Source of the DNA: Desulfobulbaceae bacterium
GTDB lineage: Bacteria; Desulfobacterota; Desulfobulbia; Desulfobulbales; Desulfobulbaceae
Assembly (NCBI GenBank): GCA_024763055.1
Contig: JANTGH010000004.1
Coordinates: 1 to 55,927, forward strand
Length of the DNA stretch: 55,927 bases
Direction of reading: 5' to 3'
Of the stretch, positions 15,982 through 25,079 are shown one piece after another. The first letter of the stretch is position 1, and the number at the start of each line of letters is the position of its first letter. The position numbers and the translations under genes are program-made. The notes below the pieces were generated by a model. It had not been told where the DNA came from. It ran no database searches and saw only the letters and a list, made by a program, of their open reading frames with translations.

Positions 15982-16177
15982 CCGGGTTGAACACGGAACC
16001 CACTGGAAAAATGATTATGTGTTTGGGGCCAATGAACGGGTGACCCACGGATACTGCCCTTTATGTTTTGACGTGATCATGGCGGAGCTTTTGGAATCAA
16101 GAGACGAACTGACAGCTGTGGATGAGAACGGCCAGGCCCGCAGTGCGAGGAACCGGCAGTCAGTCCTGTGCGCCTGA
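15956..16177 (+). CDS. 73-aa Cys-pair (zinc-ribbon-like) protein in the ftsW position
   Basis: A short protein starting at ATG 15956 behind GAGAGGAGAGAG, overlapping the murD end and, by 10 bp, the murG start. It has two Cys pairs, ICCVCNRV and THGYCPLCFDV, spaced like a zinc ribbon. The layout ICxxC...W...(S/T)HGxCPxC...EL matches the C-terminal domain of the response regulator at 29311-29913 (SICSECKKI...SHGLCPDCYQKRRKEL), a module common at the ends of deltaproteobacterial signalling proteins. A free-standing version inside the dcw cluster is unusual. Function unknown; it has no membrane segment, so it is not a remnant of FtsW. Confidence 0.7.
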   Translation: MTKICCVCNRVEHGTHWKNDYVFGANERVTHGYCPLCFDVIMAELLESRDELTAVDENGQARSARNRQSVLCA

Positions 16178-17250
16178 TAGTGACCGGCGGTGGCACCGGA
16201 GGCCATCTGTTCCCGGCCCTTGCCGTCGCCTGCGGGGTGCGGCGGCAAATTATTGGGAGTGAAGTTCTTTTTATCGGCACCGGTCGTCAGATCGATGCTC
16301 AGGCGCTGGCGGATTTTGATTTTTCCCGGAAGGTGATCAATTTTTCCGGGGTCAAGGGGTTAGGGATGTCCGGTCTGCTGCATGCCGCCTCCCGGTTTCC
16401 CCAGGCCTTGATCCAGTCCTTGCTGATTATAAGAAAGTTCCGGCCGGACCTGGTTTTTGGAGTCGGTGGGTACGTGACCGGTCCTGTTCTGCTTGCGGCA
16501 AAAATCCTGCGGGTGCCGATCTGTATTCATGAACAGAATTCCGTGCCCGGACTGGCAAACAGGCTTGCAGGCAGGCTTGCCGACGCGATCTGTATTTCAT
16601 TGCCGTGCAACCCGCCTTTTGTGAAAAAAAAAACGGTAATGACCGGCAACCCGGTACGGGAGGAAATTCTGGAGGCTGCGTCCCATCAAAAAGACGTATC
16701 CGATGATTTTGTTGTCACCCTGCTGGTGCTTGGCGGCAGCCAGGGGGCGCGCAGGGTCAATGCGTTAATTTTTGAGGCTGTGAAAATTCTGCGGGCAGAG
16801 GGCGCCGAGATACGAATCATTCATCAGACGGGAATAAATGATGAGGAGGCAATGCGGGCCGGATATGAAAAGATAGGTGTCCGTGCCGAGGTGGCGGCTT
16901 TTTTCGCAGATATGGCTGATCTGTACAATCGGGCTGATCTTGTCGTCTCAAGGGCCGGGGCAACGACACTGGCCGAACTTGCGGTCATGGGACTGCCGGC
17001 GGTTTTGATCCCCTTTCCCTATGCAGCTGATGATCATCAAACCACCAATGCCGGTTATTATGTGGAAGGCGGTGCAGCACGCATGCTGCAGGAAAGGAAG
17101 CTGAGCGGCCGGAAACTCGCTGGGGAAATTGACACCCTCTTGAAGGACCGGCCCGGCCTGCGGAAAATGGCGGGGGCAATGCGGAGCATGGGCAGGCCGG
17201 AGGCAACAAAACGTATCCTTGATGTATGCGCCCGACTGATAAAGAAATAA
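16168..17250 (+). CDS. murG: UDP-GlcNAc:undecaprenyl-PP-MurNAc-pentapeptide GlcNAc transferase MurG
   Basis: A 360-aa GT-B glycosyltransferase making lipid II on the inner face of the membrane. Motifs: IVTGGGTGGHLFPALAVA at the N-terminus, GVGGYVTGPVLLAA, HEQNSVPGLANRL, GGSQGARRVN, and the UDP-GlcNAc site SRAGATTLAELA...PFPYAADDHQTTNA. It starts at GTG 16168 inside the end of the small Cys-pair gene. An intact run of ten A near 16624 shows that long homopolymers in this window are read correctly. Confidence 0.97.
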   Translation: MRLIVTGGGTGGHLFPALAVACGVRRQIIGSEVLFIGTGRQIDAQALADFDFSRKVINFSGVKGLGMSGLLHAASRFPQALIQSLLIIRKFRPDLVFGVGGYVTGPVLLAAKILRVPICIHEQNSVPGLANRLAGRLADAICISLPCNPPFVKKKTVMTGNPVREEILEAASHQKDVSDDFVVTLLVLGGSQGARRVNALIFEAVKILRAEGAEIRIIHQTGINDEEAMRAGYEKIGVRAEVAAFFADMADLYNRADLVVSRAGATTLAELAVMGLPAVLIPFPYAADDHQTTNAGYYVEGGAARMLQERKLSGRKLAGEIDTLLKDRPGLRKMAGAMRSMGRPEATKRILDVCARLIKK

Positions 17251-17294
17251 TTGTCGGCAGCGGATCAAGAGGCATGGTTTGGCTATGAAGGTAT

Positions 17295-18665
17295 ATGTAT
17301 AATAAAACAAAAAAAATACACTTTGTCGGGATCGGCGGCATAGGTATGTCCGGGATTGCCGAGCTGCTTTTGAATCTTGGTTATCAGGTCAGTGGTTCGG
17401 ATCTCAATGAGTCGGAGATTACCCGTAAACTGACAACGCTGGGTGGCATAATTCATGTCGGTCACAAGGGCCGGTGGGTTGAGGGGGCTGATGTGGTTGT
17501 GACCTCTTCAGCTATTAATCCGGAGAATCCGGAGGTCATGGCGGCCAAAGAGGCGCATATACCGGTCATTCAGCGGGCGGAAATGCTGGCTGAGCTCATG
17601 CGGCTGGCCAAGTACGGCATAGCAATAGCCGGCAGTCATGGCAAGACATCGACGACCTCGCTGGTTGCCAGCATCCTTGCTGAAGCACGTCTGGATCCGA
17701 CCGTGGTGGTCGGGGGCAAGGTGGACAGCCTTGGCGGCAACGCCAAACTTGGCTGTGGTGATTTCTTGGTGGCTGAGGCGGATGAGAGTGACGGCTCTTT
17801 TCTCAAACTTTCTCCGGTAATCGAGGTCGTGACCAATATTGACCTTGAACATCTGGATTATTACCGTGATCTTGACCATATTAAGGATGTATTTTCCAGG
17901 TTTATAGAGATCCTGCCCTTTTACGGGGTGGCCATTCTCTGTTTTGATGATGAAAATATTGCCCGCCTGCTGCCGAAGATTCAGCGGCGGGTGCTCACCT
18001 ACGGATTGAGCGAACAGGCTGATCTGTATGCCACCCGTATTGAGAGCCGGGGCCTGACCACCGAGTTTGCTGTTCGTTTTCGGGGGGAAGAACTGGGTAT
18101 CGTCAAAGTAAACCGACCCGGCAGGCATACGGTTTATAACGCTCTGGCAGCGATTGCCGTCGCCCTTGAGCTTGATATCGAGTTCAGTGTTATTACCAGG
18201 GCGCTGGCAAAGTTTGACGGGGTACAGCGCCGGCTGCAAATCAAGGGAGAACGAGCCGGAATCGTGGTTGTTGATGATTACGGCCATCATCCCACCGAAA
18301 TCAGAGCAACCCTTGATGCCGTCCGTGACGGTTGGCCTGACAAAAGGCTTGTGGTGGCCTTTCAGCCGCATCGTTTTACGCGGACAAAGGCATTGTTTGA
18401 CGAGTTCCAAACCGCCTTTCATCGGGCCGACGTGCTGGTGATGACCGATATTTATGCCGCCAGCGAACAGCCGATTGAGGGGGTTTCCAGCAAACATTTA
18501 TTAGCGGCGATTAAAGAGCATGGCCAGCGAAAGGTGCATTACGTGCCTGCTGTCGATGAGTTGCCAGAGATGTTAGGCGGCCTTCTTGAACAAGGAGACC
18601 TGTTGTTGACCCTTGGCGCCGGCAATATCGTCCGGGCCGGTGAGCGATTGCTGGAACTGTTGTAA
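17295..18665 (+). CDS. murC: UDP-N-acetylmuramate--L-alanine ligase MurC
   Basis: A 456-aa ligase adding the first L-alanine to UDP-MurNAc. Features: [25 protein letters not shown] loop [19 protein letters not shown] (near 113), [37 protein letters not shown] and [16 protein letters not shown]. All are intact and the length is standard. It starts at ATG 17295, 44 bp after murG. Confidence 0.97.
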   Translation: MYNKTKKIHFVGIGGIGMSGIAELLLNLGYQVSGSDLNESEITRKLTTLGGIIHVGHKGRWVEGADVVVTSSAINPENPEVMAAKEAHIPVIQRAEMLAELMRLAKYGIAIAGSHGKTSTTSLVASILAEARLDPTVVVGGKVDSLGGNAKLGCGDFLVAEADESDGSFLKLSPVIEVVTNIDLEHLDYYRDLDHIKDVFSRFIEILPFYGVAILCFDDENIARLLPKIQRRVLTYGLSEQADLYATRIESRGLTTEFAVRFRGEELGIVKVNRPGRHTVYNALAAIAVALELDIEFSVITRALAKFDGVQRRLQIKGERAGIVVVDDYGHHPTEIRATLDAVRDGWPDKRLVVAFQPHRFTRTKALFDEFQTAFHRADVLVMTDIYAASEQPIEGVSSKHLLAAIKEHGQRKVHYVPAVDELPEMLGGLLEQGDLLLTLGAGNIVRAGERLLELL

Positions 18666-18676
18666 AGGCATGGCCA

Positions 18677-19600
18677 ATGCTTGATTCCAGGCAACAGCAG
18701 GCACTCTCGGCCATGTTTGGTGCTGCCGTCGCTTTTGATGTCTCCACGGCGGATTTTTGTACCTTGAAGGCCGGAGGAAGGGCTGCAGCTTTTATCGAAA
18801 TAAGTGATCTGGATCAATTATCAGCCTTATTGGGATTCTGCCGGAAGGAGGGAGTTTGCCGGCGGGTTATCGGCCGGGGCTCAAATATTCTGGTAACCGA
18901 TGCCGGATTTTCTGGTGTCCTGGTTCGGCTGGCCGGTGAATTCAGGACTGTGCGGCAAAGAGATGAACCTGATTCCATAGTGATAACGGCGGGTAGTGGC
19001 TGTCTGCTGGCGGAATTGCTTGGCTATTGCCGGCGGCACGGTCTGGGCGGATTGGAATTCCTGGTTGGAATTCCCGGTGGCGTGGGCGGAGCTGTCCGAA
19101 TGAATGCCGGCGCCTTTGGCCATTGGCTTGGAGAACTGCTTGAGCGTGTGGTTATTGTCGGCCCGGATGGTGAGGCGCAGGAAAAAATGAGGGGAGAATG
19201 GAGCTGTGGTTACCGACGGTTTACAATTGATGGTTGCGATCTGGATAGTGTTATCATCCTTTCCGCCGATTTTGAATTGCAAAAAAACGACCCGGTGCTG
19301 ATTCAGCAAACCTTGGAGAAATACCGGTCACTGCGCAGGGAAAAGCAACCCCCGGCGCTCCCTTCGGCTGGTTCGTTTTTTAAAAATCCTGCCGGCGATT
19401 TTGCCGGCCGCCTGATTGAAGCCGGCGGCTTGAAAGGGTTTCGTGTCGGAGGAGCCATGGTCTCGCCGATACATGCAAATTTTATTATTAATACCGGTAC
19501 AGCCACGGCCACGGATATTATCAATCTGATGCACAGGATCCAGGAAAAAGTAGAAGCGGAAACAGGTATTTTTCTTGAGCCGGAAGTTCATATAATTTAA
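18677..19600 (+). CDS. murB: UDP-N-acetylenolpyruvoylglucosamine reductase MurB
   Basis: A 307-aa FAD enzyme producing UDP-MurNAc. FAD-domain motifs: LKAGGRAAAFIE, IGRGSNILVTDAGFSG, GLEFLVGIPGGVGGAVRMNAGAFG. The catalytic Ser lies in LPSAGSFFKNP and the final Glu in FLEPEVHII; this layout fits a type II MurB. It starts at ATG 18677, 11 bp after murC. Confidence 0.96.
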   Translation: MLDSRQQQALSAMFGAAVAFDVSTADFCTLKAGGRAAAFIEISDLDQLSALLGFCRKEGVCRRVIGRGSNILVTDAGFSGVLVRLAGEFRTVRQRDEPDSIVITAGSGCLLAELLGYCRRHGLGGLEFLVGIPGGVGGAVRMNAGAFGHWLGELLERVVIVGPDGEAQEKMRGEWSCGYRRFTIDGCDLDSVIILSADFELQKNDPVLIQQTLEKYRSLRREKQPPALPSAGSFFKNPAGDFAGRLIEAGGLKGFRVGGAMVSPIHANFIINTGTATATDIINLMHRIQEKVEAETGIFLEPEVHII

Positions 19601-19632
19601 GCTAACAGGATTAGACGGATTGCAAGGGACCC

Positions 19633-20565
19633 ATGGCGGCATACACTCCAAAATATTCTAAGAAGCCTTCAAACAAAAAAGGACTTTTAGCTGCCATCCG
19701 TCGGAGGTTTCCCCGAATTCGGAAGAAAAAGGCGCTCAATGCCGGCAAGCCTCAGCTGGTTGGCGTCACCGGAAGACCCCTATCGCCGGGGCGCACTGGT
19801 TTCCGCGTTCGTCTGCTGCTGTTTGTCGTCCCGCTTGTTGTTGTTCTTGGCGGATGGCTTTCATATCAATGCCTTGTTCGTTCGGATATTTTTCGTCTGA
19901 CCGAAGTGTCAGTGACCGGTAACCGAAAAATCAGCCGGCGGCAGCTTATTGAAAAGACAGGTTTGACAAGAGGAACGAATCTTTTTGTCTTTGACGTAAA
20001 GGCAGCTGAAAAGAGGGCAGACGAGCTTGCCTGGGCGGATCAAGTTGATATCCATATTTTCTGGCCGTCCAGGGTCGTTGTTACTGTTCGAGAACGTCAA
20101 CCTCTGGCCCTGGTTAATCTTGCCGGGGATAAAGGGCGGCGGCTTTTTTATGTCGAAGGTGACGGTGCCGTTTTTTCTCCTGTTCAACCAGGACAGGATA
20201 ATGATTTTCCCGTTATTACCGGAGAATTGACCACTCTTGGTCTTGAAGGTGATCATATTTCGACCGGGACGATTGCGTCCAAGGCGCTGGAGTTTCTCCA
20301 TCTGGCCGCCCGGGGTAATGCCATACTTCCCGTGCAGGCGATTTCCGAGATCCATGTGAATGCGGATCTCGGACTCATTGTGTATCTCGTGGATCGCCCT
20401 TTTCCGATTTATGTGGGCACCAAACGGATACGCACAAAGTATTATCGATTGGTCAAGATCCTGGAACGGTTGTACAGAAAGAAAAAAATAGCGAAAATTA
20501 AAGAAATCCGAATGGATTATACGGAAAATAAAGTGCTGGTGGCAATGGTCAGCCCCGGCGGGTGA
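19633..20565 (+). CDS. ftsQ: cell division protein FtsQ
   Basis: A 310-aa bitopic protein: basic cytoplasmic N-terminus (1-55, rich in Lys/Arg), one transmembrane helix (about 58-78, VRLLLFVVPLVVVLGGWLSY), then a POTRA domain (FRLTEVSVTGNRKISRRQLIEKTGL) and the FtsQ beta domain (VTVRERQPLALVNL...YVEGDGAVF). It scaffolds FtsL and FtsB and relays signals to the septal synthase. It is normal here, although FtsI looks inactive. The stop is 6 bp before ftsA. Confidence 0.93.
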   Translation: MAAYTPKYSKKPSNKKGLLAAIRRRFPRIRKKKALNAGKPQLVGVTGRPLSPGRTGFRVRLLLFVVPLVVVLGGWLSYQCLVRSDIFRLTEVSVTGNRKISRRQLIEKTGLTRGTNLFVFDVKAAEKRADELAWADQVDIHIFWPSRVVVTVRERQPLALVNLAGDKGRRLFYVEGDGAVFSPVQPGQDNDFPVITGELTTLGLEGDHISTGTIASKALEFLHLAARGNAILPVQAISEIHVNADLGLIVYLVDRPFPIYVGTKRIRTKYYRLVKILERLYRKKKIAKIKEIRMDYTENKVLVAMVSPGG

Positions 20566-20571
20566 TGGTCG

Positions 20572-21795
20572 ATGGAAGAGAATGAACCACAGGAGTCCGG
20601 TGCGCTTGTTGCCGGTCTTGACATAGGAACAACGAAAATCTGCGCGGTTATTGGTGAAGTTTTTGATGACCGGGTCGATGTCATCGGTGTCGGCACCGCC
20701 GCTTCCTCCGGGATGAAGAAAGGTGTGGTTGTCAACATCGAGGCCACGGTCAAGGCCATTCATGAGGCCGTGGATGCGGCCTCAGACATGGCCGGCTGCG
20801 ATATTGAAACCGTTTTTGTCGGTATTGCCGGCAACCATATCAAGAGTTTTAATTCGCCCGGTATCCTGGCTATCAATAATCAGGAAATTAGAGAAAAGCA
20901 TATTGAAGAGGTTATCCGGGCGGCCCAGACCGTGAAGATTTCCGATAATCAGCAAATTATTCACGTGCTGCCTCAGGAATACATGGTGGACGATCATACC
21001 GGCATCCAGAATCCGCTCGGCATGACCGGAGTACGGCTGGTTACCAATGTTCACATCGTCACCGCGGACAATACCTCGTTGCATAATCTGGTGACAAGCT
21101 GCAACCGGGCCGGTCTTGCCGTTTCAGAGATAGTTCTTGAGTCGGTGGCTTCATCGTGCACGGTGCTGAACAGGGATGAGATGGAACTCGGAGTGACACT
21201 GCTTGATATCGGAGGCGGAACCACTGACCTGGCAATTTTTTGTAATGGAACCATCAAACATACCTGGGAGTTGGCCCTTGGCGGCAACAATTTGACCAAT
21301 GATCTTTCCGTGGGACTGCGTACGCCTCTGCAGGAGGCCGAGGAGTTAAAGTATCTTTACGGCGGCGCGCTTTCTTCCATGATTAAGGATAACCTGATAA
21401 TTGAGGTTCCCACAGTCGGTGACCGCAAGCCCCGGAAGGTTTCCCAGCGGGTTATGGTGGAGATACTTGAGGCAAGGATTGAAGAAGTTCTACAGATGGT
21501 GAATGCCAATATCTGCAGCTCCGGTTATCGGAATCGGATCAATGCCGGCATGGTTCTGACCGGGGGAACATCGCTGCTGGCAAATATCGTTGAAATGGCG
21601 GAACAGATTTTTGACATGCCGGTCCGGATGGCCTGTCCCACGGGTATCGGCGGCCGGGTGGAAGATGTTCGCTCGCCACGTTGCACTACAGCAGTCGGGC
21701 TGGTACTCTATGGAAGCCAGGCTTTACATGCCGGTCCCCGGGAAACCGGCGGTATGGTGACCAGGCTGAAGAGCTGGGTAAAAAATATTGTCTGA
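20572..21795 (+). CDS. ftsA: cell division protein FtsA
   Basis: A 407-aa actin-like ATPase that anchors FtsZ to the membrane. Visible: VAGLDIGTTKICAVIGEV (phosphate 1), the 1C domain with VFVGIAGNHIKSFNSPGI, LDIGGGTTDLAIF (phosphate 2), AGMVLTGGTSLLANIVEMAE, and the C-terminal amphipathic membrane-targeting helix TRLKSWVKNIV. All standard elements are present. Confidence 0.97.
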   Translation: MEENEPQESGALVAGLDIGTTKICAVIGEVFDDRVDVIGVGTAASSGMKKGVVVNIEATVKAIHEAVDAASDMAGCDIETVFVGIAGNHIKSFNSPGILAINNQEIREKHIEEVIRAAQTVKISDNQQIIHVLPQEYMVDDHTGIQNPLGMTGVRLVTNVHIVTADNTSLHNLVTSCNRAGLAVSEIVLESVASSCTVLNRDEMELGVTLLDIGGGTTDLAIFCNGTIKHTWELALGGNNLTNDLSVGLRTPLQEAEELKYLYGGALSSMIKDNLIIEVPTVGDRKPRKVSQRVMVEILEARIEEVLQMVNANICSSGYRNRINAGMVLTGGTSLLANIVEMAEQIFDMPVRMACPTGIGGRVEDVRSPRCTTAVGLVLYGSQALHAGPRETGGMVTRLKSWVKNIV

Positions 21796-21973
21796 AAAGG
21801 GGAAAAGACTTTAGTCCGGAGCTGGTTAATGGTATAGATTGACCTGATTGCATTGCAGTGTCCGATGCGTTTCCGCTGCCGGTTCCGGTGTTTGATCGTT
21901 GAGGTGGAGTTTCAGTATGTTGTACGGATGAAGACGGTTTGTTTGGTGATCATTCTTGTCAGTGAGGGAAGCC

Positions 21974-23164
21974 ATGTCGTTTAGAGTCGCGGAAGAAGAA
22001 TCTGTAGCAGCCATTAAGGTTATCGGGGTTGGTGGAGGAGGGGGTAATGCTATCAATACCATGGTGTTGAACAGGTTGTCCGGGGTTGAGTTTATTGTGG
22101 CCAATACCGATGTGCAGGCCCTGGAGAAGTCCCGGGCTGATGTTCGCCTGCAGCTTGGACCCGGTATTGCCAAGGGCATGGGAGCCGGGGCCGACCCTGA
22201 AGTAGGCCGTGAATCCGCCCAGGAAAGCTACGATGAATTGAAAAGTACCCTGCAGGGCGCGGATATGGTCTTTGTCACCGCTGGTCTTGGAGGCGGTACC
22301 GGCACCGGCGCCGCGCCGGTGATAGCAAAACTCTGTAAGGAAGCCGGCGCTCTGACCGTTGCCGTTGTCACCAAACCGTTTTACTTTGAAGCAAAAAAAC
22401 GGATGCGCAATGCCGAAGCGGGATGGGAGGAACTCAAGGAATATGCCGACACCATTATTACCGTACCCAATGATCGCCTTCTTTCATTAATGCAGAAAAA
22501 TTCAACCCTGGTGGATATGATGCAGAAGGTTGACTATGTACTTCTGCAGGCGGTAAAGGGAATAACCGATCTAATCAATCTCCCCGGTCATATCAATGTC
22601 GATTTCGCCGACCTGCGTACCGTTATGAAAGAGGTGGGACCGGCCATCATGGGTACCGGGGCTGCCGTCGGCGAAAACCGGGCCAGCGAAGCGGCCAAGA
22701 GGGCAATTGATAACCAGTTGCTTGAAGATGTCGGTATTGATGGCGCCCGGGGTGTGCTGGTCAATATTTCGGCCACGGAAAACACCCTGACGCTGGCCGA
22801 ATTTATGGAGGCCTCGGCCCTTATTCAGGAAAAAGCTCACGATGATGCCAATGTTATCATCGGCGCATTGTTTGACGAATCCTGCGGTGAAGAGCTTCAG
22901 GTTACGGTCATTGCCACCGGTATTGATTCTATTGACGAATCAGAGACCATCTCCCAGATAGAGCTGGTCAAGGGTCAGGACGCTGCCCCTGCTTCCTCCA
23001 CGCATCGGGATCTCGAAGAAACATCTCGGGAGGAGCGGCCGGTCAGTATCGCTAAACCGAACAAGACACCGGCAGGGCTTTCCAGACTCCCTTTTCCGGT
23101 CTTTGATGATCATGAGCTTGAGGATTATGATGAGCCGGCCTATCTGAGGAAAAAAGCCAATTAG
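21974..23164 (+). CDS. ftsZ: cell division protein FtsZ
   Basis: A 396-aa tubulin-like GTPase. [15 protein letters not shown], the tubulin signature [10 protein letters not shown] (near 106), the T7 loop [11 protein letters not shown], and the C-terminal conserved peptide [12 protein letters not shown], which binds FtsA, are intact. The start at ATG 21974 follows GTGAGGGAA; the frame opens at 21956 but that lacks a good ribosome site. A 178-bp gap separates it from ftsA and could hold a separate promoter, though no clear hexamers are seen. Confidence 0.97.
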   Translation: MSFRVAEEESVAAIKVIGVGGGGGNAINTMVLNRLSGVEFIVANTDVQALEKSRADVRLQLGPGIAKGMGAGADPEVGRESAQESYDELKSTLQGADMVFVTAGLGGGTGTGAAPVIAKLCKEAGALTVAVVTKPFYFEAKKRMRNAEAGWEELKEYADTIITVPNDRLLSLMQKNSTLVDMMQKVDYVLLQAVKGITDLINLPGHINVDFADLRTVMKEVGPAIMGTGAAVGENRASEAAKRAIDNQLLEDVGIDGARGVLVNISATENTLTLAEFMEASALIQEKAHDDANVIIGALFDESCGEELQVTVIATGIDSIDESETISQIELVKGQDAAPASSTHRDLEETSREERPVSIAKPNKTPAGLSRLPFPVFDDHELEDYDEPAYLRKKAN

Positions 23165-23197
23165 TGTTGGCTCAGGCAGATAAGGATTCTTTATAAC

Positions 23198-23301
23198 CAG
23201 CATGGCTGAACCAAGTTTTCAGGTCATAGCCACAACAGATAAGCGTAGACTTCGAAGCATGAAAAAAGCCCGAAACGGCGCCGTTTTGTTGGCGATTTTC
23301 G
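23198..23301. repeat. intergenic repeat family, copy B
   Basis: Homologous to 485-571: both start CAGCATGGCTG and end GGCGATTTTCG, and both follow a stop codon closely. This copy is longer in the middle and contains the perfect palindrome AAACGGCGCCGTTT (23274-23287), a potential hairpin. It lies just before the radical SAM gene, whose start is unclear. Confidence 0.6.
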
Positions 23302-23387
23302 AATAAAAGACAATCAAACCGATATCATCTAATATCCTTTCCTCTGAAACAGGGACCATCCGCAAAAAGTGGAAAGGTCGCCTGTCC

Positions 23388-25079
23388 GTGGCCCTTCTCT
23401 ACCCCAATACCTATTCCCTTGCCGTTTCCAACCTCGGTTTCCAACTCGTCTACAGCCTGTTGAACGAGCAGCAAGGTGTTGTCTGCGAACGGGTTGTCTA
23501 CCCGGATGCAGGCCAGCGGTTGCGATCGCTGGAATCAAACCGGCCTCTTACGGATTTTACCATCGTCTGTGTGTCGGCCAGCTTTGAGCATGATTTTCCC
23601 CGTCTTGCCGGGATGCTGACAGCCGGGTGCATTGAGCCCATGGCAGCTAACCGGCCGCAGACCATTGCTCCCGGGGCGCCTCTGGTCATTCTTGGCGGAG
23701 TCGCCATATTCATGAATCCCGAGCCTGTCGCCCCTTTTGCCGATCTCATGGTTATCGGTGAGGCGGAACCGGTGCTTGCCGATGTCTTTGCGAAACTATC
23801 CACAGGGATCATGAAAGGCGTGAAAAGGAGGAACCTCCTTTCCCGATGCGCTGCTGTCAGGGGCTGTTATGTGCCCTCTTTGTATACCTATTTGTATGAT
23901 AACGATGGCCGGGTACAGAAAATCATTGTCGATTCAGGCGCCCCGGTCCGCGTAAAAAAGATCGTACAGCAGGAGGCAACCTGCGCCGCCCACTCCATGC
24001 AGATGTCCCCGGTTGCGGAATTAGGCATGTATATGACGGAACTTGGCCGGGGCTGCAGCCGGGGCTGCCGTTTCTGCGCCGCAGGGTTTATCTATCGCCC
24101 CCCGCGTCTCTGGACGGGGAAGGCCATTGTTGCCGCTATCAATAACCGGCCGCCCCATGTCAATCGGGTAGGCCTGTTAGGCATGGAAATGGCCGATGGT
24201 GTTACCCTGGATCATATTGCCGCAATCCTGCAGGAGCAGCAATGCGCCCTGTCCTTTTCCTCATTGCGCGCGGACCGCATCAGCCCTCAACTTCTCGACC
24301 TGCTGGCCATATCCAATCTAAAATCGGTGGCTATTGCACCGGATGGCGCTTCAGAGCGGCTGCGGCGGGTCATTAATAAAGGCCTTTTAGAGAAAGATCT
24401 TCTTTCGGCGGCGGAAAAACTTGTCCGGGCCGGTATTGTCCATTTAAAACTTTACGTCATGATCGGGCTGCCTACGGAGACCGAGGCGGATCTTGCTGAA
24501 TTGATTGAGATGCTTGGCCGCATGCGGCAAGTTATATTGGCGCCGGCAAAAAAACAGGGCCGCATGCCCGAGCTGACACTTTCGGTTAATTCTTTTGTGC
24601 CCAAGCCCTGGACACCTTTTCAGTATCTCTCCTATGGCGGTCTTTCCACAGAACAGGCTCTGGCGGATAAAAGCGCTTCTACAGCGGTGCTGGCATTAAA
24701 GAAAAAAATCAGGTATCTTCGCAGGATGATAAAAAAACTGCCCAATATACAACTGAAGGTTGATCGGCCGGAACGGGTGCTTGAGCAGGCGGTTTTTTCC
24801 CGTGGGGACCGGCGGCTCGCTGATGTATTGCTTGACATCGGCACGGGGAAATACACATTTAAACAGGCAATGCGGGCGTATGGCCTTTCCAGTTGGCAGT
24901 ATGCCGTTCGGCCGCGGTCTGTAGGAGAAATGATGTGCTGGGAGGTGCTTGACCACGGGATTGCAGAAGGGTATCTCTACCGGGAACTTGAGCGGGCGCT
25001 CAGGGAAAAAACAACGGTTCCATGCGACACCAGCTGCTGTAAAAGATGTGGAGTCTGTGGTGATGCGCTGGAAATTTGA
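23388..25079 (+). CDS. B12-binding-like radical SAM protein
   Basis: At least 563 aa. The N-terminal part resembles a cobalamin-binding-type Rossmann domain (VALLYPNTYSLAVSNLGFQ, VILGGVAIFMNPEPVAPFADLMVIGEAEP). The radical SAM core carries CSRGCRFCAAGF (CxxxCxxC, near residue 220), and the C-terminus ends in a Cys cluster (CDTSCCKRCGVCGD). The substrate is unknown. The start is uncertain: GTG 23388 is the first canonical start, but the frame is open back to 23307 and the preceding residues GTIRKKWKGRLS look like the family N-terminus. Repeat copy B ends at 23301, so it may have replaced the original start. Its end overlaps the kinase gene. Confidence 0.8.
   Translation: MALLYPNTYSLAVSNLGFQLVYSLLNEQQGVVCERVVYPDAGQRLRSLESNRPLTDFTIVCVSASFEHDFPRLAGMLTAGCIEPMAANRPQTIAPGAPLVILGGVAIFMNPEPVAPFADLMVIGEAEPVLADVFAKLSTGIMKGVKRRNLLSRCAAVRGCYVPSLYTYLYDNDGRVQKIIVDSGAPVRVKKIVQQEATCAAHSMQMSPVAELGMYMTELGRGCSRGCRFCAAGFIYRPPRLWTGKAIVAAINNRPPHVNRVGLLGMEMADGVTLDHIAAILQEQQCALSFSSLRADRISPQLLDLLAISNLKSVAIAPDGASERLRRVINKGLLEKDLLSAAEKLVRAGIVHLKLYVMIGLPTETEADLAELIEMLGRMRQVILAPAKKQGRMPELTLSVNSFVPKPWTPFQYLSYGGLSTEQALADKSASTAVLALKKKIRYLRRMIKKLPNIQLKVDRPERVLEQAVFSRGDRRLADVLLDIGTGKYTFKQAMRAYGLSSWQYAVRPRSVGEMMCWEVLDHGIAEGYLYRELERALREKTTVPCDTSCCKRCGVCGDALEI

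Noticed and set aside
17508-18497. 329-codon frame antisense to murC
   Set aside because: murC is complete on the other strand; the antisense product has no recognisable domain and is a frame shadow.
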